Shown one piece after another: positions 34,510 to 43,797 of a DNA stretch of 64,000 nt. The position numbers were made by a program, and so were the translations under genes. How positions within the stretch are numbered: the first letter of the stretch is position 1; each line of letters opens with the position of its first letter. The notes beneath the pieces were generated by a model that was not told the DNA's origin, did not search any database, and saw only the letters and a program-made list of their open reading frames with translations. The stretch comes from Actinomadura rudentiformis (GTDB lineage Bacteria; Actinomycetota; Actinomycetes; Streptosporangiales; Streptosporangiaceae): contig NZ_WBMT01000022.1 of the NCBI RefSeq assembly GCF_008923185.1, forward strand, positions 62,001-126,000, written 5' to 3'.

Positions 34510-36678
34510 ATGAAGGACCCGAACAACACGCGGAACACGATGCCGCGCAGGGGCTCACCGCTGTGGATCTTCTTCGTCGTGGTCATCTCGCTGGGCGTGG
34601 GCGCGTTCGTCGCCACGCTCACCCGGCTGACCGCGACCGAGCTGGACGCCCTCGTCCACATGCCGGTCATCCTGATCCTCGGCGCCTTCATCGTGTTCGG
34701 CGAGCTTCGGCCGATCATCACCCCCGGCTCCACCGAGAACAACGGGGCGACCACGTCCACCACGTTCTCGTTCGCCGCGCTGCTCTACGCCGGGCTGCCG
34801 ATCGCGGCCGTGTTGCAGGCGGTCGCGGTCATCACCTGCGGGGTCTTCCGCGGACGCACGCCCCACCGCATCGCGTTCAACGTGGCGCAGTACACGCTCA
34901 GCCTGGCCGCCGCCCAGCTCGCCCTCCTCGCCTGCGGCATCCACGGCGTCCCCTCCGACCCATGGGTGCCCGAAGGCAGGGACCTGCCCGCCATCGCCCT
35001 GGCCGGCGCGGTCTACTTCATCTGCAACGACGCCCTCGTCGGCGCGGCCGTCGCCCTGCACGAACGGGTGTCGCTGATCAAGGCGCTGCGCTGGGACCTG
35101 GGCTATCAGGTCCTGGTGCACCTGGCGCTGCTCGGCCTCGCGCCGCTGATGGTCGTGGCGATGGACCGGTCGGCCTGGTTCCTGCAGCTCATCGTGCTGC
35201 CGTTCATCGCGGTCTACCTGAACGCGTCGGTATCGGTCCGCCGGGAGCACCAGGCCCTGCACGACGGGCTGACCGGGCTGCCCAACCGCAAGATGCTGAT
35301 CGTCCGGACGGAGGAGGCGCTCGCCGAAGTACGCGGCGCCACGGCCCGCAGGCTCGGCGGGATGGTCGGCGCGGGCCGCCGCCAGCAGGCCGATCCCGTC
35401 GGCGGCCGGGCCGGCCTGTTCCTTCTCGACCTCGACAGGTTCAAGGAGGTCAACGACACGCTGGGGCACCCGACCGGCGACCGGCTGCTCCAGCTCGTCG
35501 CGCACCGCCTCACCCACAGCGTGCGCCCGGGCGACCTCGTGGCCCGGCTCGGCGGCGACGAGTTCGCCGTGCTGCTGCCCACCGTCCGCGACGCGGCCGC
35601 CGCACGCGAGGTGGCCGCCCGCCTCCGCGCCGCCCTCAGCGAGCCCGTCCGGCTCGACGGGCTCTCGTTCGACCTGGAGGCCAGCGTCGGGATCGCGCTC
35701 TTCCCCGACCACGCGCCCGACTTCGAGCTGCTCCTCCAGCGCGCCGACGTCGCGATGTACAACGCCAAGGAAAACCGCACCGGTGTCGAGGTCTACTCGC
35801 CCGACAAGGACCGCAACTCGCCCGCCCGCCTCGGCATGCTCGGCGACCTGCGCGGGGCCATCGACCGCGGTGAGCTGGAGCTCTACTACCAGCCCAAGAT
35901 CTCCCTGCATGACGGCCAGCTGGTCGGCATGGAGGCGCTGATCCGCTGGCGCCACCCCGAGCAGGGCCTGCTCGAACCTGACGACTTCCTGCCGATCGCC
36001 GAGCAGACGTACCTCATGCGGGCCATCACCCACTACGTGGTGAACGCCGCCCTCGCCCAGGCGGCCTCCTGGTGGAAGGAAGACCTGGCCGTCCAGGTCT
36101 CGGTCAACGCCTCCGGCCGCGACCTGCTCGACACCGGCCTCGCCGAGGCGATCGAGGACGGCCTGCTCGAACACGGCCTCCCCGCCGCCGCCCTCCAGCT
36201 GGAGATCACCGAGCGGATCCTGATGAACGAGACCGCCTACGCCTCCGAGACCGTCGGCTCTCTCGCCGAACTGGGCATCCCGCTCAGCCTGGACGACTTC
36301 GGCACCGGCTACTCGTCCCTGGTCCGCCTCAAGCGCCTCCCGGTCGAGGAGCTCAAGATCGACTCCTCGTTCGTGCAGCGCCTGACGGCCACCGCCGAGG
36401 ACGCAGTGATCGTCCGCTCCATCGTGGACCTCGTCCGCACCCTCGGCCTCCGTTCGGTCGCCGAGGGCGTCGAGGACGCCCAGACCGCCCGCCTCCTGCG
36501 CGAGATGGGCTGCGACGCCGCCCAGGGCTGGCATTTCGGCCGCCCCATGGACGCCGCCACCGCCACCGACTGGTTGCGCTCCGTTAATGGCTTTCACGGC
36601 CTCGGCCCCTCGCCTGGCGGCTCGGAACCGAACCGTGAAAGCGGCGAACGCGACATCGCTTCGCGATCTTCGCTCTGA
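34510..36678 (+). CDS. Membrane GGDEF-EAL protein (c-di-GMP synthase/phosphodiesterase)
   Basis: A 722-residue protein. The N-terminal 240 residues form about eight membrane helices of MASE type. The GGDEF domain follows (signature GGDEF at 348-352) with an Arg/Gly-rich insert (RRLGGMVGAGRRQQ) before the first metal-binding strand. The EAL domain (MEALIRW, 475-477) keeps DDFGTGYSSL and the base EGVE. Both active sites look intact, so it could make or degrade c-di-GMP, a regulator of actinomycete development. ATG 34510 follows GAGG with 5 nt spacing. Single-gene unit. A second GGDEF-EAL gene lies 7.6 kb on. Confidence 0.9.
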   Translation: MKDPNNTRNTMPRRGSPLWIFFVVVISLGVGAFVATLTRLTATELDALVHMPVILILGAFIVFGELRPIITPGSTENNGATTSTTFSFAALLYAGLPIAAVLQAVAVITCGVFRGRTPHRIAFNVAQYTLSLAAAQLALLACGIHGVPSDPWVPEGRDLPAIALAGAVYFICNDALVGAAVALHERVSLIKALRWDLGYQVLVHLALLGLAPLMVVAMDRSAWFLQLIVLPFIAVYLNASVSVRREHQALHDGLTGLPNRKMLIVRTEEALAEVRGATARRLGGMVGAGRRQQADPVGGRAGLFLLDLDRFKEVNDTLGHPTGDRLLQLVAHRLTHSVRPGDLVARLGGDEFAVLLPTVRDAAAAREVAARLRAALSEPVRLDGLSFDLEASVGIALFPDHAPDFELLLQRADVAMYNAKENRTGVEVYSPDKDRNSPARLGMLGDLRGAIDRGELELYYQPKISLHDGQLVGMEALIRWRHPEQGLLEPDDFLPIAEQTYLMRAITHYVVNAALAQAASWWKEDLAVQVSVNASGRDLLDTGLAEAIEDGLLEHGLPAAALQLEITERILMNETAYASETVGSLAELGIPLSLDDFGTGYSSLVRLKRLPVEELKIDSSFVQRLTATAEDAVIVRSIVDLVRTLGLRSVAEGVEDAQTARLLREMGCDAAQGWHFGRPMDAATATDWLRSVNGFHGLGPSPGGSEPNRESGERDIASRSSL

Positions 36679-36974
36679 AACTTCGCCTGCGGCTCGTTTC
36701 AGGCTCAGGTAGCGCGTTCGCGGTGCGCATGCGGGCAGCTTGATTCTGGGCACACGCACGCATTGCGCATGCGCGCACGCTCGGCTCAAAGTACGGGCCT
36801 ACGGCCCCATGCGGGTGGCCCCGTGTCGGTGAGACGCGTGCGCATGCTCAGCTCAGGGCGCTCGCGATCCATGTGCGGGCGGCGCGGGTCAGCGAGAGCG
36901 GTCGTGGGTGGGCGTGCGGGTCGTGCGCACTCGGTGAGGTGATACCGGTGAGTTGGCCGTGGGGATGCGTTAGG
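36679..36974. other. 296-bp intergenic region, hairpins and alternating purine-pyrimidine tract
   Basis: A stem of CTGAAAC/GTTTCAG (about 36675-36701) overlaps the GGDEF-EAL stop and may terminate it. Around 36749-36780 lies a tract of nearly alternating purines and pyrimidines (GCACACGCACGC, GCGCATGCGCGC), prone to Z-form. GGGCCTACGGCCCC near 36795 is another small hairpin. No gene seen. Confidence 0.45.
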
Positions 36975-37235
36975 TCAGTAGCGGCGACGGCGGGCGGGCG
37001 GCTCCTCGTAGGCGGGGTCTTCGTAGTAGCGCTCTTCGCGGACCGCAGGCGGGGGTGGGGCTACGCGGCGGCGGGCGGTGGCGATGCGGGCTATGCCGAT
37101 GATCAGACCGATCAGGCCGCCGAGCATCAGGATGATGCCGACCACGCGGATGTCGACGCCGCTGAACTCGTAGTTCACGGCATAAGCCAAGATCGCACCA
37201 ATGATGATCAGGGCGATGCTGCCACCGATGGTCAT
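36975..37235 (-). CDS. DUF6458 small two-helix membrane protein
   Basis: An 86-residue protein with two membrane helices (GSIALIIIGAILAYAV, VGIILMLGGLIGLIIGI) separated by a short loop, followed by a basic and Pro/Tyr-rich cytoplasmic tail (REERYYEDPAYEEPPARRRRY). This pattern matches DUF6458, common in actinobacteria, function unknown. ATG 37235 is preceded by AGAGGAGAG. Divergent from gatC. Confidence 0.85.
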   Translation of the reverse strand: MTIGGSIALIIIGAILAYAVNYEFSGVDIRVVGIILMLGGLIGLIIGIARIATARRRVAPPPPAVREERYYEDPAYEEPPARRRRY

Positions 37236-37392
37236 GGCGCTCTCCTCTCGTTCGTCCTCGGACGTACGGGAGTTCCGTTCCCCATGTGCCGATATGAAAC
37301 AGATCGTCCACCTCGTAATGCGGTCGGCCGTAGGTCGGTGCGGCCATAGGATGGTCGTCAATCCAATCGATCGCCAGGAACGGTGTTTGCAC

Positions 37393-37692
37393 ATGTCGGC
37401 CATCACCCGTGACGAGGTGGCTCACCTCGCCCGGCTGTCCCGGCTGGCGCTCGGCGAGGACGAGCTCGATCACCTCGCGGCCCAGCTCGATCAGATCATT
37501 TCCGCGGTCGCGCGGGTGCAGGAGGTCACCGCGGAGGAGATCCCGCCGACCTCGCACGCCCTGCCGCTGACCAACGTCTACCGGGCGGACGAGGTCCGGC
37601 CGTCCCTCACCCCGGAGCAGGCCCTGGCGGGCGCTCCGGCCGCCGAGGAGCAGCGCTTCCGGGTTCCGCGGATCCTGGACGAGGAGGCGTGA
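37393..37692 (+). CDS. gatC: Asp/Glu-tRNA amidotransferase subunit C
   Basis: A 99-residue GatC, the small subunit that clamps GatA and GatB. ITRDEVAHLARLSRLAL at the N-terminus and LRPD/VRPSLTPEQAL-type C-terminal segments match the family. The complex converts Glu-tRNA(Gln) and Asp-tRNA(Asn) to Gln-tRNA and Asn-tRNA. AGGAA is 13 nt upstream; TAGGAT at 37347-37352 may be the operon's -10 box. gatA starts at the stop codon (TGATG), so translation is coupled. Confidence 0.93.
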   Translation: MSAITRDEVAHLARLSRLALGEDELDHLAAQLDQIISAVARVQEVTAEEIPPTSHALPLTNVYRADEVRPSLTPEQALAGAPAAEEQRFRVPRILDEEA

Positions 37693-39197
37693 TGACTCTG
37701 ATCAAGAAGTCGGCTGCGGAGCTGGGTGCGCTGATCGCGTCCGGTGAGGCCTCTGCGGTGGAGGTCGCCCAGGCGCACCTTGAACGGGTGCGGGCTGTGG
37801 ACGGTCAGGTGCATGCCTTTCTGCACGTCGATGACGAGGCCGTGCTGGCGCAGGCGCGCCGGGTCGATGAGCGGCGGGCGGGCGGCGAGGAGCTCGGGCC
37901 GCTGGCAGGGGTGCCGATCGCGCACAAGGACGTCTTCACGACGACGGACATGCCCACTACCGCGGGGTCCAAGATCCTTGAAGGCTGGCGGCCCCCGTAC
38001 GACGCGACGGTCACTGCGCGGCTGCGCAAGGCGGGGCTGGTGATCCTCGGCAAGACCAACATGGACGAGTTCGCGATGGGCTCCTCCACCGAGAACAGCG
38101 CGTACGGCGTGACCCGCAACCCGTGGGACCTGTCGCGGGTGCCGGGTGGTTCGTCCGGCGGCTCGTCGGCCGCGGTCGCCGCGTACCAGGCGCCGCTGTC
38201 CACCGGCACCGACACCGGCGGCTCGATCCGGCAGCCCGCGGCCGTCACCGGCATCGTGGGAACCAAGCCGACCTACGGCGGCTCGTCCCGGTACGGGATC
38301 ATCGCGTTCGCCTCCTCGCTCGACACGCCTGGCCCGTTCGCCCGGAACGTGCTCGACGCGGCACTGCTGCACGAGGCGTTCAGCGGGCACGACGTGATGG
38401 ACTCCACGTCGATTGACCGTGCTGTGCCGCCGGTCGTCGAGGCCGCGCGGCGCGCCGACGTCAACGGCCTGCGCGTCGGCGTGGTCAAGGAGTTCGCCGG
38501 CGAGGGCTATCAGGCGGGCGTGCTCAACCGCTTCAACGAGACCGTTGAGCTGCTGGAGTCGCTGGGCGCCAAGGTCGTCGAGGTGGGCTGCCCGTCGTTC
38601 GCCTACGCGCTGCCCGCCTATTACCTGATCGCGCCGTCCGAGGCGTCGTCCAACCTGGCGCGCTTCGACGCGATGCGGTACGGCCTGCGCGTCGCCGACG
38701 ACGGCACCCGCAGCGCCGAGGAGATCATGGCGCTGACCCGGGCGCAGGGCTTCGGCCCCGAGGTCAAGCGGCGCATCATGCTCGGCACCTACGCGCTCTC
38801 GTCGGGCTACTACGACGCGTACTACGGCAAGGCGCAGCAGGTCCGCACGCTCATCGCGCGCGACTTCGACAACGCCTTCGAGCAGGTCGACGTGCTGGTC
38901 TCGCCGACCACGCCGACGACCGCGTTCCCGATCGGTGAACGCGCCGACGACCCGATGGCGATGTACCTCGCCGACCTGTGCACGATCCCGTCAAACCTCA
39001 CCGGCAACGCGGCCATCTCGGTGCCGTGCGGCCTCGCCGACGAGGACGGGCTGCCGGTCGGCCTGCAGATCATGGCCCCCGTCCTCGGCGACGACCGCGT
39101 CTACCGCGTGGGCGCCGCCGTCGAGAAGGCCCTGGAAGACCGCTGGGGTGGCCCGCTGCTGGCCAAGGCCCCCGAGCTCGCGGAGGCTGCCAAGTGA
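37692..39197 (+). CDS. gatA: Asp/Glu-tRNA amidotransferase subunit A (amidase)
   Basis: A 501-residue amidase-signature enzyme that releases ammonia from glutamine for GatB. The Ser-cisSer-Lys triad is visible: Lys in AHKDVFTT, the cis-Ser in GGSSGGSSAAVAA and the nucleophile in TGTDTGGSIRQPAA. ATG 37692 was preferred over GTG 37689 because GAGGAGG lies at ideal spacing and the gene overlaps the gatC stop by one base. Complete and ordinary. Confidence 0.96.
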   Translation: MTLIKKSAAELGALIASGEASAVEVAQAHLERVRAVDGQVHAFLHVDDEAVLAQARRVDERRAGGEELGPLAGVPIAHKDVFTTTDMPTTAGSKILEGWRPPYDATVTARLRKAGLVILGKTNMDEFAMGSSTENSAYGVTRNPWDLSRVPGGSSGGSSAAVAAYQAPLSTGTDTGGSIRQPAAVTGIVGTKPTYGGSSRYGIIAFASSLDTPGPFARNVLDAALLHEAFSGHDVMDSTSIDRAVPPVVEAARRADVNGLRVGVVKEFAGEGYQAGVLNRFNETVELLESLGAKVVEVGCPSFAYALPAYYLIAPSEASSNLARFDAMRYGLRVADDGTRSAEEIMALTRAQGFGPEVKRRIMLGTYALSSGYYDAYYGKAQQVRTLIARDFDNAFEQVDVLVSPTTPTTAFPIGERADDPMAMYLADLCTIPSNLTGNAAISVPCGLADEDGLPVGLQIMAPVLGDDRVYRVGAAVEKALEDRWGGPLLAKAPELAEAAK

Positions 39198-40696
39198 CCA
39201 CGCCGACCATCGTCAAGTACGAAGAGGCGCTGACCCGGTACGAGCCGGTGCTGGGCATCGAGACCCACATCGAGCTCGGCACGAACTCGAAGATGTTCTG
39301 CGGCTGCCCGACCACGTTCGGCGCCGAGCCCAACACCCAGGTCTGCCCGGTCTGCCTCGGCCTGCCCGGCTCGCTGCCGGTGACCAACCACGCCGCCATC
39401 GAGGGCATCATCAAGATCGGCCTGGCGTTCAACTGCGAGATCGTCGAGTGGTGCCGGTTCGCCCGGAAGAACTACTTCTATCCGGACATGCCGAAGAACT
39501 ATCAGATCTCGCAGTACGACGAGCCTCTCTGCGTCGACGGCCACCTGGACATCGAGGTCGAGGGCGAGACGTACCGGGTCGAGATCGAGCGCGTCCACAT
39601 GGAGGAGGACACCGGCAAGTCGCTGCACGTCGGCGGCGCCACCGGCCGCATCCATGGCGCCGACTTCTCGCTGGTCGACTACAACCGCGCGGGCATCCCC
39701 CTCGTGGAGATCGTCACCAAGCCCATCACGGCCACCGGCGACAAGGCCCCCCTCGTGGCCCGCGCCTACGCCACCGAGCTGCGCGAGCTGGTCCGCTCCA
39801 TCGGCGTCTCCGACGTCCGCATGGAGGAGGGCTCCATGCGCTGCGACGTCAACGTCTCGCTGATGCCGCGCGGCGCCTCCGAATGGGGCACCCGCACCGA
39901 GACCAAGAACGTCAACTCGCTCCGTTCCGTCGAACGCGCCGTCCGCTCCGAGATCGAACGCCAGGCCGCCGTGCTCGACGCCGGCCGGCGCGTCATCCAG
40001 GAGACCCGGCACTTCCACGAGGACACCGGCGTCACCACCAGCGGCCGCAGCAAGGAAGAGGCGCAGGACTACCGCTACTTCCCCGAGCCCGACCTCGTCC
40101 CCATGGCCCCGTCCCGCGAGTGGGTCGAGGAGCTCCGGGCGACCCTGCCCGAACTCCCCGCCGCCCGCCGCAAGCGGGTCCAGCGGGAGTGGAGCCTGTC
40201 CGACCTGGAGCTGCGCGACGTCGTCAACGCCGGCGCCCTCGATCTGATCGAGGCCACCATCGCGGCGGGCGCCGACGCGGCCTCCGCCCGCAAGTGGTGG
40301 ATGAACGAGCTGTCCCGCCGCGCCACCGAGCAGGGCGTCGAGCTGACCGCCCTGCCGATCACACCCGACCAGGTCGCCCGCATCCAGGCCATGGTCGTCG
40401 CGGGCGAGCTCAACGACAAGCTGGCCCGCAAGGTCTTCGAGGGCGTCCTGGCGGGCGAGGGCACCCCGGACGAGGTCGTCGCCGCCCGCGGCCTCAAGGT
40501 CGTCTCCGACGACGGCGCCCTGGCCGCGATCATCGACCAGGTCATCGCCGACAACGCCGCCGTGGCCGACAAGGTCCGCGGCGGCAAGGTCGCCGCCGCC
40601 GGCGCCCTCGTCGGCGCCGTCATGAAGGCGAGCCGAGGCCAGGCCGACGCGGGCCGCGCCCGCGAGCTCATCCTCGAAAAGCTCGGCGCCTCCTGA
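39194..40696 (+). CDS. gatB: Asp/Glu-tRNA amidotransferase subunit B
   Basis: A 500-residue GatB, which phosphorylates the misacylated tRNA side chain and completes the amidation. The kinase domain shows PVLGIETHIEL, the zinc cysteines (CGCP and CPVC), GKSLHV and DYNRAGIPLVEIVT. The C-terminal YqeY-like tRNA-binding tail is complete (KASRGQADAGRARELILEKL). GTG 39194 overlaps the gatA stop (GTGA). A strong hairpin follows the stop by 5 bp. Confidence 0.97.
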   Translation: MTTPTIVKYEEALTRYEPVLGIETHIELGTNSKMFCGCPTTFGAEPNTQVCPVCLGLPGSLPVTNHAAIEGIIKIGLAFNCEIVEWCRFARKNYFYPDMPKNYQISQYDEPLCVDGHLDIEVEGETYRVEIERVHMEEDTGKSLHVGGATGRIHGADFSLVDYNRAGIPLVEIVTKPITATGDKAPLVARAYATELRELVRSIGVSDVRMEEGSMRCDVNVSLMPRGASEWGTRTETKNVNSLRSVERAVRSEIERQAAVLDAGRRVIQETRHFHEDTGVTTSGRSKEEAQDYRYFPEPDLVPMAPSREWVEELRATLPELPAARRKRVQREWSLSDLELRDVVNAGALDLIEATIAAGADAASARKWWMNELSRRATEQGVELTALPITPDQVARIQAMVVAGELNDKLARKVFEGVLAGEGTPDEVVAARGLKVVSDDGALAAIIDQVIADNAAVADKVRGGKVAAAGALVGAVMKASRGQADAGRARELILEKLGAS

Positions 40697-40701
40697 CTCT
40701 G

Positions 40702-40735
40702 ACCGGGACTCGGCCCTACACGGCCGAGTCCCGGT
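40702..40735 (+). terminator. Terminator of gatCAB
   Basis: Perfect 14-bp stem (ACCGGGACTCGGCC and complement) with a 6-nt loop, 5 bp after the gatB stop. No U-run. Confidence 0.75.
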
Positions 40736-40793
40736 AGAACCACCCGTGCACCTTGGCGAGGGACTGTCAGTGGCCCGCGCTAGTTTCGCCGCC

Positions 40794-41570
40794 ATGGCCT
40801 CCCCGTCCGCCTTCCCGCCCTTGCCGGACGGCCTGCCGCCTGGCCGTCTGATCGTGCCCGAGGATTTCCGCGTCCCTCCTCAATGGGTGGGCAAGGAGAT
40901 CCTCTGGGTATCCGATGAGCCCCTGCCCGATGCGGATCACCTGTGGGCCCGGCTCTACGGCGCGCACACGGAGACAGGGCTCTATCCGCTGCTGCTCTGC
41001 GGTCACTTCCGCGACGCTGACCGGCCGTGGCATGCCGGGGAGCTGGGGTACTGGCCGGTGGGCACCATCGATGTGCTCGGGGCCGAAGGTGTCCTCCGCC
41101 GCATGTGGGAGTCGGTCACGCCTGACGAGTTCGGTGAGTGGCGCGGGCTGGCGCCTCCAGCAGGATCGTCGGGCCATGGCGCCGATCTCATGGATCCTGG
41201 CCTCGCCGCGCAGGAACTGGCCGCGTCATACGCCGCAAAAGAGCACCCGCTGATCGGCTTGGTGCCCGCCGGGCGAGGCGCGGACGCGTTGACTCTTTGC
41301 GGCTGGAATGGACCGCTCAACCACACGAATCACACGCAGGAGATCTCGGCGGTGGTCCGGACCTGGGAGGACCGGTTCGGGGCGCGCGTCGTGGCGGTGG
41401 GATTCGACACCCTGCACGTGTCGGTGGCCGCTCCACCGCTCACGTTGGAACACGCCAGGCATCTGGCGGACGAGCACCTCGCATTCTGCCCGGACAACAT
41501 CGGCGACGATTTCGAGCGCTACGCGGCCGGGTTGGTCGGCGCCAGGCAGTGGAGCTTCTGGTGGGACTGA
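40794..41570 (+). CDS. DUF4253 domain protein
   Basis: A 258-residue cytoplasmic protein. The C-terminal half matches DUF4253: LVPAGRGADALTLCGWNGP, EISAVVRTWEDRFGARVVAVGFDTLHVSV, FCPDNIGDDFERYA and a final WSFWWD. The family is common in actinobacteria and linked by position to toxin-immunity and unknown systems; no activity is established. ATG 40794 lacks a ribosome-binding site; TAGTTT 9 bp upstream suggests a leaderless mRNA. Its stop is 3 bp from the convergent PQQ-type gene. Confidence 0.85.
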   Translation: MASPSAFPPLPDGLPPGRLIVPEDFRVPPQWVGKEILWVSDEPLPDADHLWARLYGAHTETGLYPLLLCGHFRDADRPWHAGELGYWPVGTIDVLGAEGVLRRMWESVTPDEFGEWRGLAPPAGSSGHGADLMDPGLAAQELAASYAAKEHPLIGLVPAGRGADALTLCGWNGPLNHTNHTQEISAVVRTWEDRFGARVVAVGFDTLHVSVAAPPLTLEHARHLADEHLAFCPDNIGDDFERYAAGLVGARQWSFWWD

Positions 41571-41573
41571 CCC

Positions 41574-42647
41574 TCAAGGGAGGGGGATGGTGAGGATGCG
41601 GTCGTCGCCTTGCTGGGGATCGCCTCGGCCGTCCTTGTTGCTGGTGGTGATCCAGAGGGCGCCGTCGGGGGCTTGGACGGCGGCGCGGATACGGCCGTAG
41701 CGGTCCTCGAAGTGGGGGACGGGGCGGGCCGCCTTGCCGTCGGCGGTGAGGGGGACCTGCCACAGGCGGGCGCCGCGGAGGGCGGCGGCCCAGAGGGAGC
41801 CCTTCGCGTAGGCCAGGCCGGAGGGGGAGGACTCGTCGGTCGACCAGGTCAGGAGGGGGTCGGTGTACTCGGGCTTGCCGCCGACGCCTTCGACTTCGGG
41901 CCAGCCGTAGTTCTTGCCCTTCTCGATGCGGTTGATCTCGTCGTAGGTGTTCTGGCCGAACTCGGTGGCGTACATCCGGCCCTTGTCGTCCCAGGCCAGG
42001 CCCTGCACGTTGCGGTGGCCGTAGGTCCAGACGCGGGAGTTGAACGGGTTGCCGGGGGCGGGCTTGCCCTCGGCGGTGACGCGGAGGATCTTGCCGCCCA
42101 GGGAGTCCTTGTCCTGGGCGAGCTGTGTTTCGTTGACCTCGCCGGTGGCGATGTAGAGGAACTTGTCCGGGCCGAACGCGATGCGGCCGCCGTTGTGGTT
42201 GCCGCCCTTGGGGATGCCGGTGACGATGGGCTGGATCGGCCCCATCCTGCCGTCGTAGCGGAAGCGGACCACGCGATTGTCGTCCGACGCGGTGAAGTGC
42301 AGGTAGACGAGGCGGTCCTGGTTGAACGTGGGCGACACGGCCACGCCCATGAGGCCGCCCTCGCCCTCCGCCTCGACACCGGGCACCGTGCCGATGGGGG
42401 TCGCCTGGCCTTGGGGGGTGACCCGGAGGACGCGGGCGCTGTTGCGTTCGGTCACCAGGGCGTCGCCGGACGGGAGGAACGCGACGGCCCACGGCACGGC
42501 GAGGCCGGTCGTCAGGTCACGGGGCTGGCCAAGGGAGCCGGGCGAGCTCGGCATGGGTGCCGGGGTGCTCGCCGTACCCTCACCGCCCTCGCTGCCGGAC
42601 GAGCAGGCTGCCAGGGGTAGAAGCAGGATCAGTGCAAGTCTTCGCAT
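41574..42647 (-). CDS. PQQ-type sugar dehydrogenase (GSDH/sorbosone family) lipoprotein, copy A
   Basis: A 357-residue secreted lipoprotein. The signal ends in lipobox LAAC, followed by a Ser/Gly linker, then a six-bladed beta-propeller of the soluble glucose/sorbosone dehydrogenase family. Hallmarks are PWAVAFLPSG, GEGGLMGVAVSP, NHNGGRIAFGPD, TYGHRNVQGLAWD, EFGQNTYDEIN and GWPEVEG. Relatives oxidise sugars with PQQ, though many are of unknown cofactor. The next upstream gene (42700) is a close paralogue. The two probably arose by duplication and lie in one transcription unit with a 52-bp gap. Confidence 0.9.
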   Translation of the reverse strand: MRRLALILLLPLAACSSGSEGGEGTASTPAPMPSSPGSLGQPRDLTTGLAVPWAVAFLPSGDALVTERNSARVLRVTPQGQATPIGTVPGVEAEGEGGLMGVAVSPTFNQDRLVYLHFTASDDNRVVRFRYDGRMGPIQPIVTGIPKGGNHNGGRIAFGPDKFLYIATGEVNETQLAQDKDSLGGKILRVTAEGKPAPGNPFNSRVWTYGHRNVQGLAWDDKGRMYATEFGQNTYDEINRIEKGKNYGWPEVEGVGGKPEYTDPLLTWSTDESSPSGLAYAKGSLWAAALRGARLWQVPLTADGKAARPVPHFEDRYGRIRAAVQAPDGALWITTSNKDGRGDPQQGDDRILTIPLP

Positions 42648-42699
42648 GGGACCGCCCTCCGTTTGCCTGTAATACGGACGCGGGCGCGTTCCCGTTCCG

Positions 42700-43797
42700 T
42701 CATGTCAGGGGTACGACGATCACACCATCCTTGTCGCCGTTGTCGGTGGTCAGCCAGAGCGACTTGCCGTCCGGGGCTGGAACGACTTCGCGGACGCGTC
42801 CGAATCGTTCCTTGAAGTGTGCGATGGGACGTCCGGCGGTGCCGTTGCGGGAGAGCGGGATCTGCCAGAGGCGTTTGCCGCGCAGGGCGGCGGCCCAGAG
42901 GGAGCCCTGCGCATAGGTCAGGCCGGACGGGGAGGCCTCGGACGGCGTCCAGGTCAGCACCGGCCGTTTGAAACGCACCTCGTCACCGCCCATGCCCTCG
43001 ACGTCGGGCCAGCCGTAGTTGCGTCCTTTCACGATCTGGTTGATCTCGTCGAACCGGTCCTGGCCGAACTCCGTGGCGAACATGCGGCCCTGCGGGTCCC
43101 ATGCCAGGCCCTGCACGTTGCGGTGTCCATAGGTCCAGACGAGGGTGCCGAACGGGTTGCCGGGGGCCGGGTCGCCGGCGGGGGTCATGCGGAGGATCTT
43201 GCCGCCGAGGGACTTCTTGTCCTGGGAGAGGTTCTCGCGGCCGGCCTCGCCGGTCGACGCGTACAACATCCGGTCCGGGCCGAAGGCGAGGCGGCCGCCG
43301 TTGTGGTAGTCGCCCTTGGGGATGCCGGTGACGAGCATCTGCAGCCTGCCGATGCCGTCCTCGTACGGGAAACGCGCGATCCGGTTGTCGGACCGCGCCG
43401 TGAAGTAGACGTACACGAACTTGTCGGTCTCGTAGCCGGGGGAGACCGCGACCCCCAGCAAGCCGCCCTCGCCGGCCGCCGACACGCCCGGGATCTTCCC
43501 GATCTCGGTGACCCGGCCCTTCGGGGTGACGCGGAGCAGCTTCGCCGACTCGCGTTCGGTCACCAGCGCGTCCCCGCCGGGCAGGAAGGCCAGCCCCCAG
43601 GTGACCTTGCGGTTCTTGACGATGGCCTGCGGCTCGCCGGGGCGTGCCGTGCCGGTGGGCGAGGACGACGGCTGCGCCGAGTCCGCAGCGGTCGGTGAAT
43701 CATCACCGGACGTGTCTGAGCCATCGTCGTCCCCACTGCAGGCGCCCAGAACGAGCAGCACGGTCACAACGGTCGCGAGAGCGGAAGTACGGCGCAT
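42700..43797 (-). CDS. PQQ-type sugar dehydrogenase lipoprotein, copy B
   Basis: A 365-residue paralogue of copy A. The lipobox LGAC follows a hydrophobic signal, then an Asp/Ser/Thr-rich spacer and the same propeller motifs: TWGLAFLPGG, GEGGLLGVAVSP, YHNGGRLAFGPD, YGHRNVQGLAWD, EFGQDRFDEIN. The start at 43797 (MRRTSAL) gives the best signal peptide; frame extensions add a poor N-terminus, and no clear ribosome-binding site is visible. It is the upstream gene of the pair. Both copies look intact, with intact His and Asn residues in the propeller core. Confidence 0.9.
   Translation of the reverse strand: MRRTSALATVVTVLLVLGACSGDDDGSDTSGDDSPTAADSAQPSSSPTGTARPGEPQAIVKNRKVTWGLAFLPGGDALVTERESAKLLRVTPKGRVTEIGKIPGVSAAGEGGLLGVAVSPGYETDKFVYVYFTARSDNRIARFPYEDGIGRLQMLVTGIPKGDYHNGGRLAFGPDRMLYASTGEAGRENLSQDKKSLGGKILRMTPAGDPAPGNPFGTLVWTYGHRNVQGLAWDPQGRMFATEFGQDRFDEINQIVKGRNYGWPDVEGMGGDEVRFKRPVLTWTPSEASPSGLTYAQGSLWAAALRGKRLWQIPLSRNGTAGRPIAHFKERFGRVREVVPAPDGKSLWLTTDNGDKDGVIVVPLT

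Noticed and set aside
34199..34510. 103-codon frame in the leader of the GGDEF-EAL gene
   Set aside because: Pro/Arg/Gly/Thr-only composition, no ribosome-binding site, and it ends at the real start codon; looks like GC-driven noise.
36873..37349. 158-codon frame opposite the DUF6458 gene
   Set aside because: Antisense to a gene with a strong ribosome-binding site and clear membrane helices.
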